Assembly: GCA_021737115.1 (NCBI GenBank)
Contig: JAIPER010000018.1
Coordinates: 1 to 20,478 of the forward strand
DNA length: 20,478 nucleotides
From: Desulfohalobiaceae bacterium
Lineage (GTDB): Bacteria; Desulfobacterota; Desulfovibrionia; Desulfovibrionales; Desulfothermaceae
Direction: 5' to 3'
Position numbers and translations under genes: made by a program. The notes beneath the pieces are model-generated. The model worked only from the letters and a program-made list of their open reading frames with translations, was not told the origin of the DNA and did no database searches. Position 1 is the stretch's first letter. Every line of letters begins with the position of its first letter. Shown one piece after another: positions 1-7,137 of the stretch.

Positions 1-317
1 AGGGCTTCGCCGGGTCCACGGTGCAGCGCCACTGGGAAAGTGTGGAGGCCTTCCTGTTCGGGTTCCTCATGGAGCAGGAGTCAATGACCCCGGAGGAGGG
101 GCTGTTCCAGGCCGATGACTTCTTTGGGCAGTGGCTGCCGACCCAGGGACGGTGGACCTCCAGGCAGCGGATCCAGGCCATCGTCCCGGGACTCAAGAAG
201 TTCGCCGCCTTTCTCCGGGACCTGGGGCTCCTGGAAGAAGAGGATTTCCAGGACTTTCTGACCCAGGTCAGGGATAGAAAGGACGACTGGATCAGTTCGG
301 CCCTTAGCCGTGGTTGA
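1..317 (+). CDS. C-terminal part of an unidentified protein (5' truncated)
   Basis: The open frame runs in from the left edge (first complete codon at base 3) to a TGA at 315-317, so about 104 residues of the C-terminus are visible and the N-terminus lies outside the window. The fragment is soluble and probably all-helical, rich in Phe, Leu, Glu and Trp, with no membrane segment or cysteine motif. The pattern H-x-E/N-V-x-F near the start, a central FFGQWLP and a KKFAAFL stretch recall a helical C-terminal domain I have met in hypothetical and SEC-C-type proteins of anaerobes; this is a memory-based resemblance, not an assignment. A phage-integrase SAM-like domain is another possible reading. 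The next gene converges on it with a 24-bp gap and no visible terminator. Confidence 0.6.
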   Translation, partial: GFAGSTVQRHWESVEAFLFGFLMEQESMTPEEGLFQADDFFGQWLPTQGRWTSRQRIQAIVPGLKKFAAFLRDLGLLEEEDFQDFLTQVRDRKDDWISSALSRG

Positions 318-341
318 CGCAGGCCGGAACAGTATTCGCAA

Positions 342-1769
342 TCAGCTCTCCTGCATGGGGATGGCGTAGGGTCCTTCCTCGATAAAGGCCATTCTGGGAG
401 TGCTGCCCTCGAATCTGGGGTGATGGGCCGCATGGATGACGGCATTTTGCAGCATGATCCGGGCCTGTTCCTTTTCAGAGGCAAACGATCGCCCCGGATC
501 GATGAACTCCCAGCCCGCAACCCCGGGGATGATCTTGTAGTCGGCTTCAGGGATCTGGGTGGCGCAGTAGTAGAGGCCTTCGCTTCCGACCTTGCGCAGG
601 GGCTTGCCCCACATCTCGGGCTCCCACTGGTCTTTGGTGAACTTCCAGGCCGGGTGCTGCAAAATGGAGAGGTAGTTCTCGGGTCCGAGCATCTTGAAGA
701 GGTGCAAAAGGGTCTTGTATTCCCGGGAGCCGATGGGTTCCTGATCGACGTTGTTGGCAAAAAGCACGATGAGCCCCTGGTCCTTGACTGCGGGCACGGC
801 GTTGACCGCGGCCTTGACGCTCTGGTAATGGTCCCGGCCCACATATCCGGCATGGGTCAGGACCACATCGTAGGGCTCTTGAACAGGTATGCGAACGAAC
901 TCCTTCATGGCTTCAAAGGCGGCCAGGTGGGCCTCTTCCAGGTCGCCGGCAAAGACCCCGGTCATGCACAGCTCGTTGTCCAGGGTGGTGCTGATCATGA
1001 AATCCACGCCTACGGTCCTGGCCACTTCCAGGGCCTCTTCGTGGCAGGGGTTGCCGTCCAGGATAAGATTCGTGGCCCTGGGGTGCTCCAGAAAGTCCAC
1101 GCTGTGGAATTTCTGGATGGTGGTTGTGTTGACCAGGGCCGGGCAGATGGCCTTGCGTCCGCCGGAGACGCCGGCCATGAAATGGCTTTCCACCAGACCG
1201 GTGCTGATCTTGACATCGGACTCAAAAAAGATCTTGTTCAGATAGACCATGGTCCCCCGGCTGGTCTCGGCTGCCAGGACCATGGAGGACAGATCCTCGC
1301 AGTCGTGATCAACTATGCGGTAGCGATCCACAATTTCTTGACCGTACATGGCCAGCCGTTCCTCCTGGCTGCTCGGCCGGTGCATGCCGTTGCCGATGAC
1401 CAGGACGATGTTCTCCGGCCTGACCCCGGCCTGTTCGATGATCCCGGTCAGGGGCTGCAGGATGCCGCTTTCCCCCTTGTAGGGCACGGGCCGGGTGATG
1501 TCCGAGACCGTGATGCAGACCGTGACCTCGTGAGCCGGCTTGCCCTTGTCCCTTATGATCTCCGGAATGGTCCGGGAGGCCGTGGGCTTGTTCAGGGCCC
1601 TGGCGATCTCGTCCCGGGAATGGGCCAGGCAGGGCATTTTCTTCATCTGCAGGGTCTCGCAGGCAGGCGGCACGAGAATGGGGAGAAAATCATGCGCGTA
1701 TTCGACCCTGACTTCTTTCCAGCCCGAGGTGTCTGTTTTCCGGAGAATGTCTGCAATCTGACTGTTCAT
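342..1769 (-). CDS. LarA-family nickel-pincer racemase/epimerase (DUF2088)
   Basis: A 475-residue protein of the lactate racemase LarA family, whose members isomerise 2-hydroxyacids using the nickel-pincer nucleotide cofactor. Visible family motifs are SDITRP (89-94, with Asp90 and Arg93), GMHRP (His130-Arg131), VDHD (153-156), ESHFMAGVSGGRK (194-206, where Lys206 matches the pincer-attached lysine and His196 a catalytic histidine) and His222. The catalytic set looks complete. The start at 1769 follows a good AAGGGAG ribosome site. Length is somewhat above L. plantarum LarA (about 424). The cofactor-synthesis genes larB, larC and larE are not in the window. It lies downstream of the TRAP genes on the same strand, which suggests it acts on the imported acid. 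Substrate is unknown: LarA homologues include malate, phenyllactate and sugar-acid racemases. Confidence 0.85.
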   Translation of the reverse strand: MNSQIADILRKTDTSGWKEVRVEYAHDFLPILVPPACETLQMKKMPCLAHSRDEIARALNKPTASRTIPEIIRDKGKPAHEVTVCITVSDITRPVPYKGESGILQPLTGIIEQAGVRPENIVLVIGNGMHRPSSQEERLAMYGQEIVDRYRIVDHDCEDLSSMVLAAETSRGTMVYLNKIFFESDVKISTGLVESHFMAGVSGGRKAICPALVNTTTIQKFHSVDFLEHPRATNLILDGNPCHEEALEVARTVGVDFMISTTLDNELCMTGVFAGDLEEAHLAAFEAMKEFVRIPVQEPYDVVLTHAGYVGRDHYQSVKAAVNAVPAVKDQGLIVLFANNVDQEPIGSREYKTLLHLFKMLGPENYLSILQHPAWKFTKDQWEPEMWGKPLRKVGSEGLYYCATQIPEADYKIIPGVAGWEFIDPGRSFASEKEQARIMLQNAVIHAAHHPRFEGSTPRMAFIEEGPYAIPMQES

Positions 1770-1782
1770 GGCCTCTCCCTTC

Positions 1783-1894
1783 TTAGGCGCTTACTAATTG
1801 TTAATTGCCAATTGTTAATTTTTAATTATTAATGGCAGATACATGTAGAACTTCTCAATTCTTGCTATTCGGCGTGAATGTGATTAGGCGCTTA
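1783..1894. repeat. Heptamer-period repeat segment flanked by an 11-bp direct repeat, upstream of the LarA-like gene
   Basis: Six consecutive 7-mers occupy 1795-1836: TAATTGT, TAATTGC, CAATTGT, TAATTTT, TAATTAT, TAATGGC. The word TTAGGCGCTTA occurs just before this tract (1783-1793) and again at 1884-1894. The tract forms the AT-rich leader of the LarA-like gene and shows no coding potential. The same 7-bp periodicity, with other base words, recurs in other spacers of this window. Confidence 0.6.
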
Positions 1895-1923
1895 GCAGAA
1901 ATTTCAAAACAACATATAGAAAT

Positions 1924-2003
1924 TTGGATTTTCGATTTTTAAGGCAAAGAAAAAGAGCTGGTTATCTGGCATAAATCCAAAAACTTTTTCTTAAAGCCTA
2001 TAG
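1924..2003. repeat. 80-bp dispersed repeat, copy A
   Basis: This segment matches 8493-8572 in the same orientation at 74 of 80 positions without gaps. Internally, a left arm ending in AAAGAAAAAG can pair with CTTTTTCTTAAAGCC on the right, and GGATTT near the left end pairs with AAATCC in the middle, so it is hairpin-forming. It lies between the stop of the small membrane protein and the LarA-like gene. There is no ORF inside. It is probably a MITE- or REP-like non-autonomous element or a conserved intergenic RNA element. Confidence 0.75.
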
Positions 2004-2008
2004 AAAAA

Positions 2009-2503
2009 TCAACTCCTCGACTGACCCTGGATTGAAACATTCGTAAACTGGATGTCTGGATTGACTGATTTGATCAGTTGCAGGACCTCGTACAAATCGC
2101 TGTTACCGGCCTGATAGAAGAGGTAGCCCATCTCCCGTTCCAGGCGGAACTTGAGAAAGCCCACCGGAAAACGGGGCGCCAGGGCCTTGGGGATGTCCTG
2201 GGCCTTGACGGTGATGATTCGCCGATAACTCGTCATACGCATGGTTCCGTCCTGCCAGACCTCGATCCGGTAAGCAAAGGCCAGGGAAAAATACCACATA
2301 AAGACGAGGATGAAAGCGATCATGAGCAGGCCGTACAAAGGATCCAGGCCTATATTTTGCACTATCTGGTGCAGAAGGAAGAGGCAGAACAGGCTCCAGA
2401 GCGTGAGCAGGAGGTAGAAGCCCTTGACGAACTGAGCCGGGGCCTCGTAGGCCTGGTCCGGCGGTCCCTTTTGGGTCTGGCCTGCTTGGGGTGAATTGTC
2501 CAT
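2009..2503 (-). CDS. Small two-helix membrane protein, PH-like tail
   Basis: A 164-residue protein of unknown function. It has a short polar N-terminus, two hydrophobic segments (about residues 28-48 and 55-77) separated by a short loop, and a soluble C-terminal part (about 79-160) with alternating beta-type sequence (YRIEVWQDGTMRMTSYRR). That layout is typical of small bacterial PH-domain-like membrane proteins, but I did not recognise a named family. It sits on the same strand as the TRAP operon, after the palindromic terminator at 2581-2606, and before the LarA-like gene. Start codon ATG at 2501-2503 lacks an obvious Shine-Dalgarno, so the exact start is less certain than the frame. Confidence 0.65.
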   Translation of the reverse strand: MDNSPQAGQTQKGPPDQAYEAPAQFVKGFYLLLTLWSLFCLFLLHQIVQNIGLDPLYGLLMIAFILVFMWYFSLAFAYRIEVWQDGTMRMTSYRRIITVKAQDIPKALAPRFPVGFLKFRLEREMGYLFYQAGNSDLYEVLQLIKSVNPDIQFTNVSIQGQSRS

Positions 2504-2580
2504 GTCGTTTGATCGGATAGGATTTTACAGTAAAAAAAAGCTCAATACCTGATTCGAGGCTTGACTGCGAGAAAAGGAAA

Positions 2581-2606
2581 CGGGGCGGCATGCGCATGCC
2601 GCCCCG
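2581..2606 (-). terminator. Palindromic terminator after dctM
   Basis: A perfect 26-bp palindrome with two 13-bp arms (CGGGGCGGCATGC and its complement) and no loop bases. On the minus strand it is followed by a pyrimidine-rich TTTCCTTTTCTC. It lies about 100 bp beyond the dctM stop and ahead of the next gene, consistent with termination or 3'-end protection of the TRAP transcript. Confidence 0.7.
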
Positions 2607-2704
2607 GAGAATAGGTCGTGATTGGTCTTAAACCCACCCATCTACTTCGTCACTGCAAGATTTTGAAATCCTCATGTCCTAAAATCAGACTGCGGTTTCA
2701 AAAT

Positions 2705-4069
2705 TTATCCGTAGACCAGTCTGGGCAGATACAGACTGAGCTGGGGAAAGGCAATGGTCAGAAAGAGGCCGATGGCCTGGAGGATCATGAAGGGGACGAC
2801 CCCCTTGAAGATGGTTCCCATGGAGACCTCGGGCGGGGCCACGCTTTTCAGGTAATACAGGGCATAGCCAAAGGGCGGACTCAAAAAGGAGATCTGCATG
2901 TTGACCATGTAGACCACGCCGAACCAGAGCCGGACATCGCCGGAGCCGATCCCGGGCAGCCCCCAGAGCCCTTCCCAGGTCAGGGAGACCATCATGGGCA
3001 CGAAGATGGGCACCGCCAGGAGCAGAATCCCGACCCAGTCCAGGAACATGCCCAGGATGATCAAGAGGATGTTGGTCATCAGCAGAATCCCGTATGGACC
3101 GAATCCGGTGCCGATCATGGCAGCAGTCACAAACTCCTGTCCCCCGTTGACGATGTAGAAGCCTACGAAGATGCTGGCCCCGAACATGATCCAGAGGACC
3201 ATGGCCGAGGCCTTTAAGGTGGTGATAGCCGCCTGCTTGATGTTTAAAAGCGTCAGCTTACGGGACAGGGCACAGACAAAGAGGGCCCCGAAGGTGCCGA
3301 TGCCGGCGGCCTCGACCGGAGTGGCCACCCCGGCGAAGATGACGCCCAGGACCAGGATGATGAGCATAATTGGGGCGATGATCCCCTGGAGAAGTTGGAG
3401 CTTTTCCCTGAAGCTGATCCGCTCCTCCTTGGGCAGGGCCGGGCCGAGGCTGGGATTGATGTAGCAGCGGATGGTGACGTAGGCGATGAACATTGTGGAC
3501 AGGATCAGGCCGGGGATGACCGCGCCGATGAAGAGCTCGCCCACCGACTGCTGGGCCACCACGGCAAAGAGAATGGCCAGGATCGAGGGCGGGATGAGGA
3601 TGCCCAGGGTCCCGCCGGCGTTGATCGAGCCGCAGGCCAGTTTCTGGTCATAGCCCCGCTTGAGCATGGCCGGCAGGGCGATGATGCCCATGGTCACCTC
3701 GCAGGCCCCGATGACCCCGACCATGGCCGCCAGAATGGTGGAGGCGATGATCGAAGCCGTGGCCAGCCCGCCTTTCAAGCCGCCCAGAATCTTGTAGATC
3801 ACGTCGAAGAGCTGCTCGATCATCCCGGCCCGCTCCAGGACATTGGCCATGAAGATGAACAGGGGGATGGCCGAGAGCTGATAGTCGGTCATGAAGGGAA
3901 AGATCCGCGAGGGCAGGATGTTGATCATGTCTATGTCGCCGCAGAGGAAGAGAAAGACAACGCCCAGCCCGCCGGTGACAAAGGCCAGGGGCAGTCCCAG
4001 CATGAGCAGGAAGATCAGGGATCCAAACATGAGGAGTGTGAGTAAACCGATACCTATTTCGAGACCCAT
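2705..4069 (-). CDS. dctM: TRAP transporter large permease, DctM type
   Basis: A 454-residue integral membrane protein with about a dozen hydrophobic segments, the usual size and profile of the TRAP large permease, which forms the Na+-coupled translocation channel. Family-typical stretches include an early SAIPLFIFMANVLERAG (about 66-82), NAGGTLGILIPPS (about 151-163) and the GMFLDWVGILLL region near the second repeat. It starts 3 bp after the dctQ stop, so translation is probably coupled; AAAGGG on the minus strand serves as ribosome site. Together with dctP and dctQ it forms a complete three-component transporter. The permease alone does not reveal the substrate. Confidence 0.95.
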   Translation of the reverse strand: MGLEIGIGLLTLLMFGSLIFLLMLGLPLAFVTGGLGVVFLFLCGDIDMINILPSRIFPFMTDYQLSAIPLFIFMANVLERAGMIEQLFDVIYKILGGLKGGLATASIIASTILAAMVGVIGACEVTMGIIALPAMLKRGYDQKLACGSINAGGTLGILIPPSILAILFAVVAQQSVGELFIGAVIPGLILSTMFIAYVTIRCYINPSLGPALPKEERISFREKLQLLQGIIAPIMLIILVLGVIFAGVATPVEAAGIGTFGALFVCALSRKLTLLNIKQAAITTLKASAMVLWIMFGASIFVGFYIVNGGQEFVTAAMIGTGFGPYGILLMTNILLIILGMFLDWVGILLLAVPIFVPMMVSLTWEGLWGLPGIGSGDVRLWFGVVYMVNMQISFLSPPFGYALYYLKSVAPPEVSMGTIFKGVVPFMILQAIGLFLTIAFPQLSLYLPRLVYG

Positions 4070-4072
4070 AGC

Positions 4073-5227
4073 TTATACCCTTTTTTCGGTTAAGAAGATT
4101 ATGTCTTTGAACAGCCTGGTAAATCCCTGCAGCGTCAGCAGGAGGGCGCCCAGAGGGATGGCCAGTTTGACCGGCCAGTAGGCGATGGCCCATTCGGTGA
4201 AAGAGACCTCCCAGATTTGGACTGAATCCTTGAAAAAGGTCCAGCCGGTCCAGAGGATGGCCAGGGAGAAAATAAAGAAAAAGACCGAGGTCAAGACATC
4301 CACCAGGGCTTTCATGCGGTCGGGAAAACGGTTGTAGACTATGTCCACGTAGACATGTCCGCCCTCCCTGAGGGTGTAGCCGGCGGCCAGCATGTACTGC
4401 ATGCCGAACATGAGGAACATGCCCTCGTGGGCCCAATTGGTGGGGGAGTTGAAAAAATAGCGGGCGATGACCTCATAGTAGTAGGCAAAGACCGCGATGA
4501 TGGACCAGTAACAGATGAACTCCCCGACAAAGCCGTTCAGCTTGTCGATCCAGTCCAGCCAGGGACGGTGGATCTGCGCGGCCGGGCTGTGGTCGCCCCC
4601 CTCTTCTTCCGGAAATTGATAGCGCTGTTCTTCCTTCTCGAGGCCGGCTTCGTATTCGGCCCGCCTGCGCACGAGGCCAGGGAGCAAAAAGGCGTCGATG
4701 ACCAGGAGCAGCCCGATGATCATGGCCAGTATCCGGGCAGTCCAGTTCCATTTGTCGAGCTGGGCCTGATAGGCTGCCGCCTCCTGCCTGGCATTTTCCA
4801 GATTCTGCCGGGCTTCTTCCAGGTTTTGCCGGGCCGCTTCCAGGGCTTGTTTGTCTTGGACCGATCCACCTTCAGCCGGTTTTTCGAGATCGACCTTGGT
4901 CTGAGCCCGGTCCCGTTTGAACTCGGCGATGCTTATTTCGTTCATGGCCCCGGAGTGCAGGTTGACGGACTCCTTGACCTGGGCGTTGGCGAAGAGGACG
5001 GCCACCAGCAGGGGGAGATAGATCAAGACTCCCTTGTTTTTGAGATAAAGGCGGTGCAGCCCGGCGATTCCCCCAAAGAACCAGAACAAGTAGGCGATCC
5101 CGTACGAAAGCTGCCCCTCTTTGACTTCGCCTTTCTGACGACGGATCGCGATCATGCACAAGAGCGGGATGACAACGAGAGCCGACCAGTAGATCCAGTG
5201 GGGTAAAAAGAAAGTGAGATCTGGCAT
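4073..5227 (-). CDS. dctQ: TRAP small permease DctQ fused to N-terminal TM2-like/coiled-coil region
   Basis: A 384-residue protein, about twice the usual DctQ length. Residues about 235-380 are the canonical four-helix DctQ domain (NWAHEGMFLMFGMQYMLAAGYTLREGGHVYVD at 264-295 is typical). The N-terminal half is extra: a hydrophobic segment at 9-27; a TM2-domain-like block at 40-81 with GGIAGLHRLYL; a coiled coil around 104-158 with tandem ARQNLEE/ARQNLEN/ARQEAAA heptads; and another membrane helix at 164-184. Frame and codon use are continuous throughout, so this looks like a real fusion rather than a read-through. In the operon it lies 129 bp after dctP, with a strong hairpin in that gap, and just before dctM. 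The role of the added domains is unknown. Confidence 0.9.
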   Translation of the reverse strand: MPDLTFFLPHWIYWSALVVIPLLCMIAIRRQKGEVKEGQLSYGIAYLFWFFGGIAGLHRLYLKNKGVLIYLPLLVAVLFANAQVKESVNLHSGAMNEISIAEFKRDRAQTKVDLEKPAEGGSVQDKQALEAARQNLEEARQNLENARQEAAAYQAQLDKWNWTARILAMIIGLLLVIDAFLLPGLVRRRAEYEAGLEKEEQRYQFPEEEGGDHSPAAQIHRPWLDWIDKLNGFVGEFICYWSIIAVFAYYYEVIARYFFNSPTNWAHEGMFLMFGMQYMLAAGYTLREGGHVYVDIVYNRFPDRMKALVDVLTSVFFFIFSLAILWTGWTFFKDSVQIWEVSFTEWAIAYWPVKLAIPLGALLLTLQGFTRLFKDIIFLTEKRV

Positions 5228-5295
5228 GGTATTATCCTACTGTAAGAATTAGTGTTTATTATTATAAGGAAACCCTTGCCTGCGACTTGACAGCA

Positions 5296-5326
5296 AACAG
5301 GGGCCGCCCCCCGGACGGCCCCTGTT
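5296..5326 (-). promoter_or_regulatory. Intercistronic hairpin between dctP and dctQ
   Basis: An 11-bp perfect stem (AACAGGGGCCG and its complement) with a G/C-rich 9-nt loop. It lies just after the dctP stop on the transcribed minus strand and has no clear U-run after it. Such hairpins commonly stabilise the binding-protein part of a transporter mRNA, giving more binding protein than permease. That function is inferred. Confidence 0.6.
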
Positions 5327-5356
5327 CATCCTTCGTTTGCTGTACTCAAATACCGG

Positions 5357-6514
5357 CTAGACGTCGTATTTGAGTTTGTGGCCCTTGACCATCTCCGGGG
5401 TCACATAGCCCAGGCTGCCGGACATCATGTAGTCCAGCTGGATCTTGAAGGCCCGGGCCGCGCCCTCGCTCTTGTTGGCCCACTCATACCACAGCGGCAC
5501 GGCCAGTCTGGTGAAGGCGGCCACGTCGTCCTGGCTCAGCCGGGTGACCATGGTCCCGGCCTCCTCGAACTTCTTCCAGGCCTTTTGGTCGGCGGCCTGG
5601 ATCTTGGCGTGGTGCATGTCGGAGTAGACATGGGTTTCCATTTCCACGAACTGCTTCATCGAATCCGACAGTGCGTTCCAGGCCTTCATGCCCACGGTCA
5701 GGTCCATGAGGTCCACGGGCTGGTAGATGGACAGAAAGCCCGGAGGTCCGGCGCTGATGAAGTCCGTGACCTGGTGGAAGCCGAGGTCGTAGTTGACGGC
5801 CGGGCCGACGTAGTCGGCCACGTCGATTGTCCCTTTATCCAGGGCCGGGAAGATCTCGCTGCCGGGCAAAAGGGTGGTCTTGGCCCCGGCCTTGGCGAAG
5901 AGCTGGGCGACCATGCCGCCCGGGACCCGCATCTTCCTGCCCTTGAAGTCTTCGATGGACCGGATCGGGACTTTGGAATGGATGATGTTCGCCCCGTGGT
6001 GGATGGGGCCGACGTAGAACATGCCCTGTTTGGCGAAGAGCTCCCGGGCCAGTTCCAGGCCGCCCAGGCTGTAGTAGAAAACGTCCCACTCGCTGGGCTG
6101 GCGCGGGCCCAGGGGGTAGGAGGTCAGAAAGACCGAGGCGGGCATGCGGCCGGCCCAGTAAATGGTGAAGGGATTCATGGCCTGGAGCACGCCGTTTTTG
6201 ACGGCGTCGAAGAGCTGAAAGTCGCCGACGACCGCTTTGGCGCCGTAGGGCTCGAAAGCCAGTTCGCCGCCGGTCTTTTCAATGATGCTGTTGCACCAGT
6301 CTTCGAAGATTTTCAGACCGATTCCGCCGGGCCAGGAGGTCTGGACCTTCCAGGTCGTGGTCTGGGCCTTGGCGGTTTTGATGTTGAACAGGGAAACCCC
6401 GGCCGCTGCCGCCCCGGCGGTCAAGGCCGAGTTTTTCAGGAATTTTCTGCGGGTCGTGGGCTGGGTCTCTTCCTTTGGGCTCGTTTTCTTTTGCTTGGTC
6501 GTCTTCTTGCTCAT
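5357..6514 (-). CDS. dctP: TRAP periplasmic substrate-binding protein (DctP family, Tat-exported)
   Basis: A 385-residue extracytoplasmic solute receptor. I place the start at 6514 rather than further upstream, because GAAGGAGGGTGGC sits immediately before this ATG. A twin-arginine signal is evident: TRRKFLK at 21-27, an Ala-rich core and AKA before a probable cleavage after residue 50. Mature sequence features such as VQTSWPGG, the FKGRKMRVPGG block and VADYVGPAVNYDLGFHQV resemble the TakP/lactate-type DctP branch, which binds 2-oxo or 2-hydroxy monocarboxylates; that resemblance is from memory and does not fix the ligand. Tat export of TRAP receptors is common. It is the first gene of the minus-strand operon, with a promoter and operator-like palindrome about 180 bp upstream. 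Confidence 0.92.
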   Translation of the reverse strand: MSKKTTKQKKTSPKEETQPTTRRKFLKNSALTAGAAAAGVSLFNIKTAKAQTTTWKVQTSWPGGIGLKIFEDWCNSIIEKTGGELAFEPYGAKAVVGDFQLFDAVKNGVLQAMNPFTIYWAGRMPASVFLTSYPLGPRQPSEWDVFYYSLGGLELARELFAKQGMFYVGPIHHGANIIHSKVPIRSIEDFKGRKMRVPGGMVAQLFAKAGAKTTLLPGSEIFPALDKGTIDVADYVGPAVNYDLGFHQVTDFISAGPPGFLSIYQPVDLMDLTVGMKAWNALSDSMKQFVEMETHVYSDMHHAKIQAADQKAWKKFEEAGTMVTRLSQDDVAAFTRLAVPLWYEWANKSEGAARAFKIQLDYMMSGSLGYVTPEMVKGHKLKYDV

Positions 6515-6684
6515 GCCACCCTCCTTCAAGTTGTAGGTGTTTGAGGTTAAAAAAGAAACACGTAACCTCTCAAACATTTTGTTCTGACGCTTAAACCTCC
6601 TTTCTGGTTTTATCTGGTTTAAAAAATAAGTGTTTTTTTGTTGACAAGGTAGAATCATGCGGTCAGACTATCTGCTTTGCATTC

Positions 6685-6701
6685 GGTAATATGGACTTAC
6701 C
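6685..6701. promoter_or_regulatory. Operator-like palindrome at the dctP promoter
   Basis: A 17-bp interrupted palindrome, GGTAA-N7-TTACC; read on the dctP strand it is GGTAAGTCCATATTACC. It overlaps the predicted -10 hexamer of dctP, a repressor-like position. The GGTAAG half-site is shared with the ligase and oadG promoter regions and resembles the PdhR-type (GntR/FadR subfamily) box TGGTnnnACCA. Confidence 0.5.
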
Positions 6702-6727
6702 GTAGAAAGAAATTGTACTTCTGTCAA
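6699..6727 (-). promoter_or_regulatory. Predicted sigma70-type promoter of dctP
   Basis: On the minus strand: TTGACA (6727-6722), a 17-bp spacer, then TACGGT (6704-6699). The -35 is perfect and the -10 imperfect. The resulting leader of roughly 175 nt includes a GAGGTTA/TAACCTC stem near 6543-6569. Confidence 0.5.
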
Positions 6728-6909
6728 GCAAATTATTGCGAATAAAGAGCTGGGTCAACGGGGGACGGTCTCGCGGTAACAGTAGAGGCGGAAGAAGTCG
6801 TTCATCTTTCAATAGAATTTTTATCTTAATTAATGATAGAAGCGGGGTCAAGAAATTTTTGCGGCAGGGATGGTTCGCTGCCATTGGCGGGCTCGTTTGA
6901 AACGTTATG

Positions 6910-6934
6910 TCAGCTTTGCCAGAGGCAAAGCTGA
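6910..6934. repeat. Perfect 11-bp hairpin
   Basis: TCAGCTTTGCC, a 3-nt loop, then its exact complement. There is no U-run on either side, so a simple intrinsic terminator is unlikely. It stands alone in the divergent spacer upstream of the first ligase operator. Confidence 0.55.
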
Positions 6935-6988
6935 CAAGAAAAAAGACTCTTGACTTTTTGGGGAGGGCATGGAAAAGTTAGTGTTCAA

Positions 6989-7013
6989 GGTAAGTCTATT
7001 CGACCATCTTACC
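6989..7013. promoter_or_regulatory. Operator-like site O1 upstream of the ligase cluster
   Basis: A 25-bp sequence with GGTAAG and CTTACC ends and a TTCGACCAT core. It differs from site O2 at only 2 of 25 positions. It lies upstream of the predicted -35. Centre-to-centre distance to O2 is 83 bp, close to eight helical turns, which would suit a looped repressor complex. Confidence 0.6.
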
Positions 7014-7044
7014 TGCAGGTTTGATTTTGCAAATGGTTTTCTAC

Positions 7045-7074
7045 TTGACAGTCTTGGCCCTTCTTGAATATGGT
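7045..7074 (+). promoter_or_regulatory. Predicted sigma70-type promoter of the ligase cluster
   Basis: TTGACA at 7045-7050, an 18-bp spacer and TATGGT at 7069-7074. The -10 runs directly into operator site O2. The expected leader is about 55-60 nt, ending with GAGGAGG before the ATG at 7138. Confidence 0.55.
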
Positions 7075-7096
7075 AAGTTTGTTCGACCATCTTACC
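7072..7096. promoter_or_regulatory. Operator-like site O2 overlapping the ligase promoter
   Basis: Second copy of the 25-bp GGTAAG-N13-CTTACC sequence. It covers the end of the -10 and the expected transcription start, the classical position for a repressor. The near-identity to O1 in an otherwise non-repetitive spacer argues for a conserved protein-binding site. Confidence 0.6.
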
Positions 7097-7137
7097 GGGA
7101 AGGGTTTTGTAATTATTGTAAATGACGAGGAGGCAGG

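Larger units (their letters stand above)
6515..7137. other. Divergent control region between dctP and the ligase cluster
   Basis: A 623-bp gene-free stretch between the divergent dctP and SucC-like genes. It holds the leader, promoter and operator of dctP (to about 6727), an AT-rich middle with no convincing ORF, a perfect hairpin at 6910-6934, and two copies of a 25-bp operator-like sequence with the ligase promoter between and overlapping them. The words GGGGGACGGTCT (near 6758) and GAGGGACGGTTCCTGAC (near 8410) look like fragments of a REP-type sequence. Confidence 0.7.

Noticed and set aside
420..1832. Long plus-strand open frame of 470 codons opposite the LarA-like gene
   Set aside because: It is a GC-driven antisense shadow; the composition (Gly, Asp, His, Leu rich) matches no family and the minus-strand LarA motifs are clear.
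6663..6884. 73-codon minus-strand frame in the divergent control region
   Set aside because: It overlaps the predicted dctP promoter and operator, has no ribosome site and no recognisable sequence.
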